Made by a program: the position numbers and the translations under genes. From Neoarius graeffei (taxonomy: Eukaryota; Chordata; Actinopteri; Siluriformes; Ariidae), in NCBI RefSeq assembly GCF_027579695.1, contig NC_083587.1, positions 38,540,732-38,604,731 of the forward strand: a DNA stretch of 64,000 nt, written 5' to 3'. Within the stretch, counting starts at the first letter, position 1. Each line of letters opens with the position of its first letter. A model generated the notes under the pieces. That model made no database searches, was not told the DNA's origin, and worked only from the letters and a program-made list of their open reading frames with translations. Positions 11,333-22,940 of this stretch are shown here, piece by piece.

Positions 11333-11363
<31 letters not shown>

Positions 11364-11828
11364 TGTTGACTCAAGAAATACGTTGTCATTCTTAGAAGAG
11401 AAAACCCTGGAGAGGTGGGGTTGCAATCTAGTTGGGAGGTTGTAGTTTGGCTGTCAAGCTCGACTCTTATCCCCATTGTAACCAACTTTCTCTGTCTCAC
11501 TGTTTAAAAAAAAAACAGCCACAGTTAACTCCTTTATTGATAGTGCACGTGTGACACTTTTGGGTCTTTCTTTGAAAAGTCTGTTATGAAGTAGTGAAGC
11601 AGTTTTATATCAGCATCCACCAGACACATGGAAAACGTCCCATATTTTTCAAAGGAGGGCATCAGGATGTCCAGATAATTCACATTGTGAGGTTGTTTTG
11701 CCAAAGCAACCATGCAGTCATATTCAAACACTAAGCAGTTTAGTCTTCATCAATAAAAAAGCAACAATAAAGTATCGCCAAGTTCATTAATATATACATT
11801 CATTTTCTTTCCCACTTATCCATTGTAG
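9780..11828. other. about 2 kb without a recognisable gene
   Basis: I see no coding sequence, RNA gene or known repeat. Minor features are an A14 run near 10605, and a GT-repeat joined to a G-run at about 11331-11363. The poly-C/poly-G context is prone to assembly error. Confidence 0.35.
11331..11363. repeat. (GT)n followed by poly-G
   Basis: GTGTGTGTGTGTGTG runs directly into about seventeen G residues. Confidence 0.85.
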
Positions 11829-12182
11829 GGCGGCACGGTGGTGTAGTGGTTAGCAATGTTGCCTCACAGCAAAAAGGTTCTGGGTTCGAGCCCAGTAGCC
11901 AACAGGGACCTTTCTGTGTGGAGTTTGTATGTTCTCGCCGTGTCTGTGTGGGTTTCCTCTGGGTGCTCCGGTTTCCTCCACTGTCCAAAGACATGCAGGT
12001 TAGGCTAATTGGTGGCTCTAAATTGACCATAGGTGTGAATGTGAGTGTGAATGGTTGCTTGTCTCTGTGTGTCAGCCCTGCGATGATCTGTGTACCCCAC
12101 CTCTCGCCCATAGTCAGCTGGGACAGGCTCCAGCTTGCCCAAGATCCTGCACAGGATAAGCGGTTATGGATAATGGATGGAT
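11829..12182 (+). repeat. V-SINE
   Basis: The copy has a tRNA-like head (GGCGGCACGGTGGTGTAGTGG), a B box with GGTTCGAGCCC, the core domain and a 3' tail ending in GGATAATGGATGGATGG. It is more diverged than the copies at 14519 or 47223, and about 20 bases are missing from the CTGGCGACTTGTCC segment. A second, older V-SINE lies immediately downstream in the opposite orientation. Confidence 0.85.
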
Positions 12183-12185
12183 GGG

Positions 12186-12420
12186 ATGGATGGGGAAGCT
12201 TGAGCCAATCCCTGCTGACTTCAAGTGAGAGGCAGGGTACATTCTGGACAGGTTGCCAATCTATTGGAGGGGCAACACAGAGAGACAGACAGCAATTCAC
12301 ACATATGGGCAATTTAGAGTAGCCAATTGAATTAATCTGCATGTGTTTGGACTATGGGAGAAAACCCATGCAGGCACGAGGAGAACACACAAGCCCCACC
12401 CAGAAAGCACCAGTTGACCG
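12186..12420 (-). repeat. older V-SINE-related fragment, inverted
   Basis: Read on the - strand, the piece shows the core (TGTGTTCTCCTCGTGC, AGTCCAAACACATGCAG) and the 3' part (CAACCTGTCCAGAATG, CTCTCACTTGAAGTC) of a V-SINE, heavily diverged. It is tail-to-tail with the preceding + strand copy, giving a 590-bp imperfect palindrome. Confidence 0.65.
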
Positions 12421-12499
12421 TGGTGTGTTTGTGTGTGTGTATATATATATATATGAACACAAGTATTTTTCATACAAGCTTCATCCGGGACATGGAGAA

Positions 12500-12669
12500 C
12501 CAAAATCATGAAATAAATCTCTTTCTGTCACTCATGAGGATATCTGTGAATTGTTTTGATAAATTTGGGTACTTTGTGTTTGTGAATGTGTCTGTATAAT
12601 AAAAAGAACATTACACAGTGGTGCAAAGATATGAAGTATATCTTCTTGTGTTGAAAATATTTTCGCTTG
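12500..12669. mobile_element. fold-back MITE, left part (interrupted by L1)
   Basis: The segment contains AATTGTTTTGATAAATTTGG and TGTGTCTGTATAATAAAAAG, then ATATGAAGTATATCTTC and TGTTGAAAATATTTTCGCTT. These motifs recur at 58690-59230 and, inverted, at 59990-60150. After the L1 insertion the element resumes at 25803 and reads back as its own inverted repeat (ATAAACTTCATATCTTC, 25856-25872), so the target of the L1 was a palindromic MITE. Confidence 0.6.
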
Positions 12670-12792
12670 GAGGGTGGACATGCAAGCGTGAGGTCCACAG
12701 GCATACCTCAACAGTTGCTTTTATTTTCCGTTAAACTTTTCAAAACCATGATACTAAAACCCTAGAAAGTAACTGACTCTTTGTCGTGGCGC

Positions 12793-13655
12793 ATGGCACA
12801 GTACAACTTAAGGAGTCTTAAGGATATTACACCGCTGTCTAAGCGAACAGCCAGACCCGCACACACAACCAGAATGGCGACCGGCTCTCCTAAAGGTGAA
12901 AGCCCTACTCTTGATGCAGTGATGGCAGCCATTCAGGAAAGTAAGGAAGGGATATCAAGACAGATTGATGCTAAAACAACTTCCATCCAGTCCTCACTCT
13001 CTAAGACTGAAACGGCGATGTCAACACTAGCAGACCAAGTCGAAGAAATGGAGGGATGCACATCAGCAAATGAGGATAACATTAAAGATGCCATCACACA
13101 TATTGGGAAACTGGAGAAGGAGGTACAGTCCCTCAAAGATAAAGTGGATGACTTAGAGAACAGGAGCCGGTGTAACAACATCCGCATACTCGGGCTCCCC
13201 GAGGAGGCTGAATGCCGCGATGCTGCGGGGTTTTTGGAGCGAGTCATACCGGAAATCCTCGGTATCGAAAACTTTCCTAGCCCCATTACCTGCGAAAGAG
13301 CTCACCGCCTGGGGAAAACCCCCCCGCCGGCAGAGGGGACACGCCGAGACCGAGACCCATGATCACAAAACTTCTCAACTTTAAGAACAAGGAGAAAATA
13401 ATGCACCTCGCCAGACAAAAGGGAGAGATTCATTACGATAACAGCAGGGTTTACATCTTCCCAGACTGCAGCCCCAGTCTGCAACGCCTTAAAGATGCCT
13501 TTAAGGATGTTAAAAAGAGCCTTCGGGCAAGAGGAATTGCTTATTCCCTGCATCATCCAGCCAAACTACGGATTACGCATGAGGGCAACATCAGGTGGTT
13601 TGCATCACCTTCCGCAGCGGCGGACTTTTTGAAAACTATTGAAAATAACAACTGA
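12793..13655 (+). pseudogene. L1 ORF1p (coiled coil, RRM, C-terminal domain), one frameshift
   Basis: The frame starts at ATG 12793 and encodes a basic N-terminus, a long heptad-rich coiled coil (residues about 45-125), the RRM motif NNIRILGLPE and the following CERAHRLG. Around 13330-13358 the frame shifts by one base. The second frame (from MITKLLNFKNKEKI) continues through the C-terminal domain to a stop at 13653-13655. Domain order and total length, about 286 residues, match L1 ORF1 RNA chaperones that coat the L1 RNA. The single frameshift makes this copy inactive, but the protein is otherwise well preserved. Confidence 0.85.
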
Positions 13656-14420
13656 TCGAGCAGCTGAGATGTCACAACGGTATATGCACCAGGGGACTCC
13701 CACCTGGCTGCTCCACCTGCATTGCTGTGACGCGGAGGGGAGGATACATGCAAGTTAACATGCGGTCTACAAAGAGGGCTCATACGTACATAACTTTTGA
13801 GATATCTGTCTACTACTGAGCAGGATAGAAATCATTGTCTTAAGAGCCCCGCTCAATTTCCACGCTGTTTACAATGACTTTGCCCAAACGCGGTGACTAG
13901 TGGACCGTCTGAACTCGCGTGAAGCTGTCTGTCGTAACGCAAAGTGACTCTGGCTAGATATGTGTTTAAACCCTGCATTACATCTATTCTGTTCCTGGTC
14001 CCACTTCAGACATGTGGAAAAGATGGTCCCACTCCCGGGTGGACATTTAGACTTTTGTTTAATACGGTAATAACAAAAATAGTGGCTGTATTCAGCTGAC
14101 CTTTTGAAACATATGTTCACTTTATTTTGAGTAGCAGGAAAATTATTATTATAACAGTAATTATTATTATTATTATTTATTTGTTTATTTTTTTACTTAT
14201 TTATCTATCACTTTCTTCTTCGCTCCCCTTATTTCTTATATCTACCAATATGTACTTACTTTGACCACCCTTCTTAGTTATTTATTGGCTGCTGCTGATG
14301 TTGCTAATATTAATATATAGATTTAGGCACTGCCTACAAGCGGAGCCCCCATCTGTTTCTGGGTTGTAGAATTTTCTTATATCATAACCAGTCTCTTTTG
14401 CTTTATTTCTTTACTGGCTA

Positions 14421-17010
14421 GCACTGGCCACTAGGCGGTCTGTATGACTGGTAATTACTAACACTGGCCACTAGGCGGTGTGTATGACTGGTAATTACTA
14501 ACACTGGCCACTAGGCGGGCGGCACGGTGGTGTAGTGGTTAGCGCTGTCGCCTCACAGCAAGAAGGTCCTGGGTTCGAGCCCCGGGGCCGGCGAGGGCCT
14601 TTCTGTGTGGAGTTTGCATGTTCTCCCCGTGTCCGCGTGGGTTTCCTCCGGGTGCTCCGGTTTCCCCCACAGTCCAAAGACATGCAGGTTAGGTTAACTG
14701 GTGAATCTAAATTGACCGTAGGTGTGAATGTGAGTGTGAATGGTTGTCTGTGTCTATGTGTCAGCCCTGTGATGACCTGGCGACTTGTCCAGGGTGTACC
14801 CCGCCTTTCGCCCGTAGTCAGCTGGGATAGGCTCCAGCTTGCCTGCGACCCTGTAGAAGGATAAAGCGGCTAGAGATAATGAATGAATGGCCACTAGGCG
14901 GTGTGTATGACCGGTGGTACATGTACACGGACAAACCACAAAAAATCGACTCGATGGGTTTACCATTTTTTCTTAGGTATGGTGTTCTGCTCGGAGCTCC
15001 ACTTAAATAAAATAAAAATATATAGATTTAGGCACTGCCTAAAAGCAGAGCTCCCATCTGTTTCTGGGTTGTAGAATTTTCTTATATCATAGCCAGTCTC
15101 TTTTGCTTTATTTCTTTACTGGCTAGCACTGGCCACGAGGCGGTGTGTATGACTGGTAATTACTAACACTGACCACTAGGCGGTGTGTATGACTGGCAAT
15201 TACTAACACTGGCCACTAGGCGGTGTGTATGACTGGTAATTACTAACACTGGCCACTAGGCGGTGTGTATGACTGGTAATTACCAACACTGACCACTAGG
15301 CGGTGTGTATGACCGGTAATTACCAACACTGGCCACTAGGCGGTGTGTATGACCGGTAATTACTAACACTAGCCACGAGGCGGTCTGTATGACCGGTGAT
15401 TACTAACACTGACCACTAGGCGGTGTGTATGACTGGTAATTACTAACACTAGCCACTAGGCGGTGTGTATGACTGGTAATTACTAACACTGGCCACTAGG
15501 CGGTGTGTATGACTGGTAATTACTAACACTGGCCACTAGGCGGTGTGTATGACTGGTAATTACCAACACTGACCACTAGGCGGTGTGTATGACCGGTAAT
15601 TACCAACACTGGCCACTAGGCGGTGTGTATGACCGGTAATTACTAACACTAGCCACGAGGCGGTCTGTATGACCGGTGATTACTAACACTGACCACTAGG
15701 CGGTGTGTATGACTGGTAATTACTAACACTAGCCACTAGGCGGTGTGTATGACTGGTAATTACTAACACTGGCCACTAGGCGGTGTGTATGACTGGTAAT
15801 TACTAACACTGGCCACTAGGCGGTGTGTATGACTGGTAATTACTAACACTGGCCACTAGGCGGTGTGTATGACCGGTAATTACTAACACTAGCCACTAGG
15901 CGGTGTGTATGACCGGTAATTACTAACACTGACCACGAGGCGGTGTGTATGACCGGTAATTACTAACACTGGCCACTAGGCGGTGTGTATGACCGGTAAT
16001 TACTAACACTGGCCACTAGCCGGTGTGTATGACCGGTAATTACTAACACTGGCCACTAGGCGGTGTGTATGACCGGTAATTACCAATACTGGTCACTAGG
16101 CGGTGTGTGTATGACGTAATTACTAACACTGGCCACTAGGCGGTGTGTATGACTGGTAATTACTAACACTGGCCACTAGGCGGTGTGTATGACGTAATTA
16201 CTAACACTGGCCTCTAGGCGGTGTGTGTATGACTGGTAATTACCAACACTGGCCACTAGGCAGTGTGTGTATGACTGGTAATTACCAACACTGACCACTA
16301 GGCGGTGTGTATGACCGGTAATTACCAACACTGGCCACTAGGCGGTGTGTATGACCGGTAATTACCAACACTGGCCACTAGGCGGTGTGTATGACGTAAT
16401 TACTAACACTGGCCACTAGGCGGTGTGTATGACCGGTGGTACACGGACAAACCACAAAAAATCGACTCGATGGGTTTACCATTTTTACTTAGGATCTGGT
16501 GCTCTGCTTGGAGCTCTGCTTAAATAAAATAAAAATATATAGATTTAGGCACTGCCTAAAAGCGGAGCTCCCATCTGTTTCTGGGTTGTATAATTTTCTT
16601 ATATCATAGCCAGTCTCTTTTGCTTTATTTCTTTACTGGCTAGCACTGGCCATGAGGCAGCGTGTATGACTGGTAATTACTAACACTGGCCACTAGGCGG
16701 TGTGTATGACTGGTAATTACTAACACTGGCCACTAGGCGGTGTGTATGACCGGTAATTACTAACACTAGCCACTAGGCGGTGTGTATGACCGGTAATTAC
16801 TAACACTGACCACGAGGCGGTGTGTATGACCGGTAATTACTAACACTGGCCACTAGGCGGTGTGTATGACCGGTAATTACTAACACTGGCCACTAGGCGG
16901 TGTGTATGACCGGTAATTACCAATACTGGTCACTAGGCGGTGTGTATGACCGGTAATTACTAACACTGACCACTAGGCGGTGTGTATGACCGGTAATTAC
17001 TAACACGTTC
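14421..17010. repeat. 40-bp minisatellite (three arrays)
   Basis: The monomer is 40 bp; its core reads CACTGGCCACTAGGCGGTGT followed by GTATGACTGGTAATTACTAA. There are about 3 copies at 14421-14518 plus 14888-14915, about 33 at 15127-16435 and about 9 at 16646-17005. Variant positions (T/C in GACTGG/GACCGG, GGCC/GACC/AGCC, CTAGG/CGAGG) make individual units traceable. A seven-monomer, 280-bp block starting at 15281 repeats at 15561, which shows higher-order duplication. Confidence 0.95.
14519..14887 (+). repeat. V-SINE, full length, inserted in a minisatellite monomer
   Basis: The copy is intact, with B box GGGTTCGAGCCCC, the core domain and a GATAATGAATGAA tail. The 14-bp target duplication TGGCCACTAGGCGG (14505-14518 and 14888-14901) is itself part of the 40-bp monomer. 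The insertion therefore post-dates array formation in unit 1. Confidence 0.95.
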
Positions 17011-18141
17011 TAAAAGTTAAAATTTACTCACAAAGTTGTCACCGTCATTATCAAATTAAAACAAAACTCATTTGCATATCAGACCTTGATTGGTTGAAAT
17101 CATTGGGGCTATTTTGTGATGTCACAAACCAAGTTCATATGTAGCCCCGCCCCAAATAAGTTTTACTCAGAAATCATCTGTTTTTTTAAGCAGGTGTGAA
17201 ATTAACAAGTGATAAGAATTTAATGACTAAATAGTTTTTAACTGTTGATTTTACACTATAAAGGTTAATTAATCACCACAACATTTTAATTCTTTCAAAT
17301 TTTATTCACGTTTAATGCCTTGCCGTGCCTATGACCGGTGGTACACGTACACACCACAAAAAATCGACTCGATGGGTTTACCATTTTTTCTTCGGTATGG
17401 TGCTCTGCTCGGAGCTCCGCTATAATTATTATTTCATTTATTTATCTTTTTACTTGTGTACCTTAGTGGTATTATTTACTTATTTGTTTTCTTTAATTCA
17501 GTAAAATATATTTGGGGAACCAGGGAGCATAGATCACCAACATGGGTCAGATAATCATTTAACTCTGTTCCCCTTCTACATGGCATTCCCCTTATAAACC
17601 ACTGGATCATGCTATACCGGTACTTCTAGTCTGCTTCAAGGTGAACTACCAAATCTCGTGTTTATGCTTTAAATTCTAGTAATATTTTTTTTCCTTTCTT
17701 TTTGATATGTAACTGCTTCTTGGAATTTGCACCATGGTTTGATGCTTAATATATATAATTTTTTCTAACTGTTGAGAGGTCGTGTAGAGAGAGTGGAGAT
17801 TTACCTACCCAGTGGGGTTGTTTAGTACTAAGGGTATTCATGGGTGGGTCGCATAGGGGGTTTGGTACGGGTTTCACTTAAAAGCATTGTTACTCACCTA
17901 ACTTTCATTTTATATGTAAGCACTGAGGCTCCCAATATACTTAAGTTGCATCTGTTACTAAGATATGACTCGCCAACTAAACTTAATTTCTTTGAATGTC
18001 AGGGGAATCAATTCTCCAATTAAGAGGAGGAAAATTTTGACGTACTTAAAGAGACAGTCCATTGATGTTTCATTTATTCAAGAAACTCACCTTTCCAATG
18101 CAGAGCATATCAAACTAAGGAGAGATTGGGTGGGAAACGTC

Positions 18142-19875
18142 CAGGGGCGTATCAAGCTTTCCAAAAGTAGGGGTGTTCTGACTGTCAATGACCGATATGG
18201 AACTTTTTCATACCCATGGTCCATGGATGCAAATGAAAGGGAGGACAGCAGAAAGCCTATAAATCCAGTTGACTCCAACCAAGTTCTGCATTTCATGCAG
18301 AGAGCTATCATGTTGGGTTTTGGTGTTGTTACTGCCAGGGCTATGTAATTATTCAGTAAGTGAAGGCAAAAAGTATTGAGTGATAATTCTAGGTAACAGG
18401 ATACTGTTCTATAACAGAGATGTCAGTATTGCTGCCTATAGGCAGCACTGGTATATACTGATACACTGGTATACACTGATATAAATAAAACCAAAAACTT
18501 CACATAGCCCAAGAAGTCATACACAGTGTATAGATCATACACCATCATGCATAACAGTTTGGACTCGGATCGCTTTGTGTGAGCAGGAGGCATGGCTAAT
18601 CAGTTCATGTTGGAGAAGCGCAGCATCCTGGAAGGACCTCTTTAGTATAGCATTCAAATAAGACGGGGCAGTTCCTGCTTTTAATGTTTTTAATGCTTTT
18701 AATTCAAACTCGCGTACAAAACTTGTTTGCATCATGCATTACATCAGGTTTAATGCATAAAATTTGAAAATGATGCAATAGACTACACATACAACAAACA
18801 CTTAATGGCCAAGTAACATTACTGTACAACAATTATTGAAGATTCATTCGATTTGAAATGCCTTTAAATCTCAATTGAAAAACTCTTCTAATATAATAAA
18901 TAACAAATAATAATAAACTCATAATAAAAAACTTGCCTCAACTGACTTTACAACTAGTAACTACTACTATTTAACATCATTGTCAACAAATCCTGACAAC
19001 CTTACTTCACCCTGACACACTATTTGTGTTTGAAACAACCAAATGTGTTTTTTCTTTGCTCCTTATAAGAAACAAATTGTTGAGCAATCATTTGTCTGTC
19101 CAACAGGTCAAGTTTGTTCTTCTGAACATGATACACAGCTACACTATTAAGACGTGTTTGTGTCATGCTACTTCGCAGCCATGTTTTCAGCCTTCTTAGA
19201 ACAGATCATTCATACATTACTCACTTTTTAATATTATACAGACATTTAAGTGCACATGTCAAGCAAACCTATCCAAGTTGCTTTGGATAAAAGTGTCTGC
19301 TGCTACTAAGTATAATGTAATGGAACTTAACATTTTTGGATGACATAATCAAGAGCAGTAATATAATCAATGTAGGTTCATATAATCAATCAAGGTTTTG
19401 GAGGTTGTTGATACTTCCTTTGCTATTAGACATTCATCATTAAAATGGTGTACCCCTACTTCAAAAACAAAAAGTTAGCCACTCAGAGATTGAGGAGGAC
19501 TCAATATGGTTCTACAAAATAGCTTAATTATCCCCAACGTGATCACACAAAAGCCTAAAAACATGTTCTACTTCTCCACGTACTCGATTGGAATACTAAA
19601 TACTGGCTTCTCGTGGTGACACAAACAAGACAGTTTTGGTGACTGAGCGAGTCAGCCAAGTTCGGGTGAGAAAAATTGTTTTGAGTCCGTTGCGTGGCTG
19701 TTTTTTGTCTAACGTTTTGGCAAGAGTTTACTTCCTTGTTACACATTTTATAGTAGCTGTATAATTTTCATAATGATGTCATTTTAATCTGACAAAAGTA
19801 CGGGGGATGAAATTGTGTTTCAACAAAAGTGGGGGGGATGAAACGTACGCATCCCCCGTGGGTGATACACCCCTG
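18142..19875 (-). mobile_element. hAT transposon, internally deleted, with 8-bp TSD
   Basis: The termini are CAGGGGCGTATCA (18142-18154) and, inverted, TGATACACCCCTG (19863-19875), with one mismatch. The flanks GAAACGTC (18134-18141) and GACACGTC (19876-19883) form an 8-bp target duplication with one mismatch. Removing the element restores the L1 endonuclease frame (WVGNV joined to YHSS). Only the transposase C-terminus remains inside, on the - strand, so the element is non-autonomous. No second large frame is present. Confidence 0.88.
19020..19200 (-). pseudogene. hAT transposase C-terminal dimerisation segment
   Basis: On the - strand the frame reads RLKTWLRSSMTQTRLNSVAV and continues about 35 residues to a TAG at 19020-19022. 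The pattern K-x-W-L-R-S-S-M....RLN-x-x-A is the hAT C-terminal dimerisation motif found in ZMYM1-like and related fish transposases. The catalytic core is missing, so this is a relic inside the deleted hAT. Confidence 0.7.
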
Positions 19876-21641
19876 GACACGTCTACCACTCCTCATTCAA
19901 CACACAAGCTAGGGGGGTTGCCATCCTTATTAATTAAAAAATTGAACTTCAAATTAACATCAATAGAAAAAGATAGTAATGGAAGATTTGTCTTAGTTAA
20001 GGGTGAATTGAACTCTAATAGGGTTACACTTGTTAATATATATATATGGCCCCAACCACGACGATCCTGCTTTTTTTAATGACCTTGTATTAAAACTTGC
20101 AACTGCTGAGGGGCACTGTTTGGTTGGTGGTGACTTCAATTTGGTATTGGACCCCAATTTAGATCGATCCACGCCAAGATCTCTGAATCGCTCTAAGGCT
20201 GCTTCAGTTCTGCTCAGGGGGATGAGGGATTTGGGACTGTGTGATGTTTGGCGGCAACTTAACCCAAAAGCTAAAGACTTTTCATTCTTTTCAAATGTTC
20301 ACAAGTCGTATTCCAGAATTGACATGTTTTTAATACCCTACAATATGGCTGCCAGGGTCACCGATTGCTCTTATCTATCAGCTATATTGTCCAATCATAA
20401 TCCTATAAAAATAACCTGGGAGTTTGATGCTACACAATCGAAACCCTTTACCCTGGAGGTTTAAATCTGAAGGACCCTGAATTTATTAGATTTATGAGTG
20501 CTCACATTGATGTATTTATGGAAACGAATATTAATTCCTCATCTCATGCTTTTATATGGGAGGCCTCAAAAGCATATATGAGAGGCCAGATCCTATTGTA
20601 TAGCTCTTAGAAGATCAGAGAAAAAAAGAAAACTCTTGCAAATTTGGAAAACGAAATAAGAGACCTGGAGCGTGATCATGCTCACACTAAAAGTGAAGTG
20701 GTGCTCAATACCTTGTCTTTAAAACGGATTCAATATAATAACTTATGTACTAATAAGGCTGAAGCTGATTTAGCTAGGACCAGCTATCATTACTACGAAT
20801 TTGGCAACAAAACCAGCAAGCTACTAGCTTGGCAAATTAAAAGGGCAGAAAACAAAAAAAAAATATACATTCTATTATCACAGACAATGGAAGATCCATT
20901 TTTAATCCACATTATATCAATCGTGAATTTCAATTATTCTATGAGACACTATATAAGACAGAACATGGGATTGAGAACACCAAAGGAACAACATTTTTAA
21001 GTTCATTAACCCTGCCTAAATTAGACCCTGTTGATAAAAACTGCCTGGATGCTAATATATCTGAAAAGGAGGTTCTTGATGCTATGAAATCCCTACAAAA
21101 TAATAATAAAGCCCCTAGGCCAGATGGTTTTCCAATTGAATTCATTAAAACCTTTTCTGATAAGCTTATAACCCCTTTAACAAACATGATCAACGAAGCA
21201 CTGACTAATAAAACTCTCCCTAACTCTTTGAAATTGGCTACGATAATTTTGCTACCAAAATCTGGAAAGGATCGCCAAAAATGTACTTCTTATCATCCTC
21301 TCAGTCTTCTGAACTTGGACTATAAAATTTTATCAAAGTTAATTTCATTTAGATTGGAATGTATAATCCCAAAAATTGTTAATGCTGATCAGACAGGCTT
21401 TGTTAAAAATCGATATGGATCGGACAATGTGCGTAGACTTTTTCATATAACTGAAGCAGCCCACTCACAAAAGGACCCCATGCTAATACTGTCAATGGAC
21501 GCGGAAAAGGCGTTCAACAGGATCGAACCCAGCTTTCTCTTTCAAACTCTTGAAGCAATTAATTTTGGAACTAAATTTATTTACTACATTAAAACACTGT
21601 TCAACGGCCCTAAAGCAAACATTTTAACAAATGGGGTCTTA

Positions 21642-22126
21642 GGGCCTCTGCATGCTCTTGCGACAAGGCTTTCGCAGATAGCTTTTCGCAGACAGTTGTA
21701 ATTTATCGTTGAGCGGGGAGTAATAGGCGTGCGCGATGTTATTCACCGCCACAATGCAAGGGGGCGCGAAGTCGCGAAATCGTTAGGAGTAGTTGGTGGG
21801 TGTGGTTAGTGTAGTGTTTATCCTCCGGTTACTTATAATGACTAGAACTGGAGTCGTATAGATGTACGTACTTCCTCACTTCCTCGATCAACCGCTCTTC
21901 GGGCTGCTCGTGTTTTTAAAAATGGCGGTAGTGAAAACAAACCAAACCGGGAAAGTAGGGAAGCGGAAGTGTGTGTACAGCGGATGTAGAGTGGACCAAT
22001 CGGAGCCCTCTTGTCTGCGAGACTTCTGCGGTGTTCACAATTTTTGAGAGGTGTGCACAGAGTGTCTGCGAAGGGGGGGGGCTACGCAGACGCCATCTGC
22101 GACGCCATCTGCGAGGACTGCGTTGT
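21642..22126. mobile_element. PIF/Harbinger-like MITE in the L1 RT domain
   Basis: The block starts GGGCCTCTGCATGCTC after a TTA and is exactly bounded by L1 codons: the frame reads GTCTTA | AGCATA when it is removed. A GGGC start next to TTA suits Harbinger-type elements. However, the right end (GCGTTGTC) is not the inverted copy of the left end and no second TTA is seen, so a right-end deletion is likely. Several TTCGCAGA and CATCTGCGA motifs occur near both ends. A 41-residue frame begins at about 21922 (MAVVKTNQ). Confidence 0.5.
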
Positions 22127-22940
22127 CAGCATAAATTGGCCTTTATCGGATATCTTCTCACTATCCAGGGGGGTCCGTCAGGGCTGACCCTGCTCTCCAT
22201 TGTTGTTCTTGATAGCCATAGAACCTCTGGTTATTGCTATTTGCTCTGACAACACAATTACTGGTATTAGATTTGGGACAAGTGAGCATAAACTGGCTTT
22301 GTATGCAGATGACCTATTAGCCTTTGTGGCTGACCCTGCAAACTCCCCCCTTACAATATTTCCAACAGTACAGTGCAGCTTCTGGCTGTAAACTAAACCT
22401 TACGAAAAGTGAGGTCCTGCCCTTAAACATACAGGACAACTATATCAAGAACTTAACCAAACCTTTGCAATGGTGCCCCAGTGGACTTAAATACTTGGGG
22501 ATAGAAATTCAAACTTCTGTAGATAAAACCTTTAAAGAAAATTATATCAGTCTCTTAGACCAGGTTAAAATAGATTTATAAAACTGGAGGGACCTTCTGT
22601 TATCACTAATTGGCAGAGTTAATCTAATTAAGATGTGCATCCTCCCCAAATTCTTATATCTTTTCCAATGCATCCCATTTAAAGTACCCAAATTTTTCTT
22701 TGATGACCTAAATAAATCTTTATGTAGTTTTCGTTGGAAAGGTAAATCCCCCAGAGTCAAACTATCAACTCTTCAGGCTCCATACTCTAAAGGAGGGTTA
22801 AATCTTCCCAATTTTAGATGCTATTACCTTGCAGCTCAGTTTTGCTCAGTATGGTGCTGGCTACATGGGGACAAATGTGTGGCAAGATGGCTCCCTATTG
22901 AACAATGCCAATCAAAACATGTTCCGTTGAAGTCTCTTCC

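Larger units (their letters stand above)
14312..17421. mobile_element. three tandem units of a minisatellite-bearing element inside L1
   Basis: The same head (ATATATAGATTTAGGCACTG, then AAGCGGAGCTCC) and tail (AAAAAATCGACTCGATGGG, then GGAGCTCCGCTT) occur three times, enclosing 40-bp tandem repeats. Units run about 14312-15003, 15020-16522 and 16538-17421. Head and tail carry a 12-bp inverted repeat, AAGCGGAGCTCC/GGAGCTCCGCTT. Unit 3 also contains about 330 bp of extra unique DNA (17006-17335) next to its tail. The block lies between L1 ORF1 and ORF2. No coding sequence is present and no target-site duplication could be fixed, so the class (MITE, Helitron-like or other) is open. Confidence 0.7.

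Noticed and set aside
11347-11363. G-run (and similar runs at 4461, 37130, 56367, 60362) as regulatory G-quadruplexes
   Set aside because: Uninterrupted homopolymers at transposon or microsatellite junctions are better explained as slippage or assembly artefacts; no spaced G-tract pattern is present.
12933-13286. - strand frame of 117 residues
   Set aside because: Antisense shadow of the L1 ORF1 coiled coil.
14535-14864. Recurrent ~109-residue reading frame starting MVSAVASQQEGPGF, also seen at 7763, 11846, 31338, 47251 and 57146
   Set aside because: It is the translation of the V-SINE itself. The frame recurs because the SINE is repeated, and it differs by frameshifts between copies; there is no evidence of a protein.
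14421-17010. Regular 40-bp repeats resembling a CRISPR array
   Set aside because: Monomers are contiguous with no unique spacers, and all other evidence points to a vertebrate genome. This is a minisatellite.
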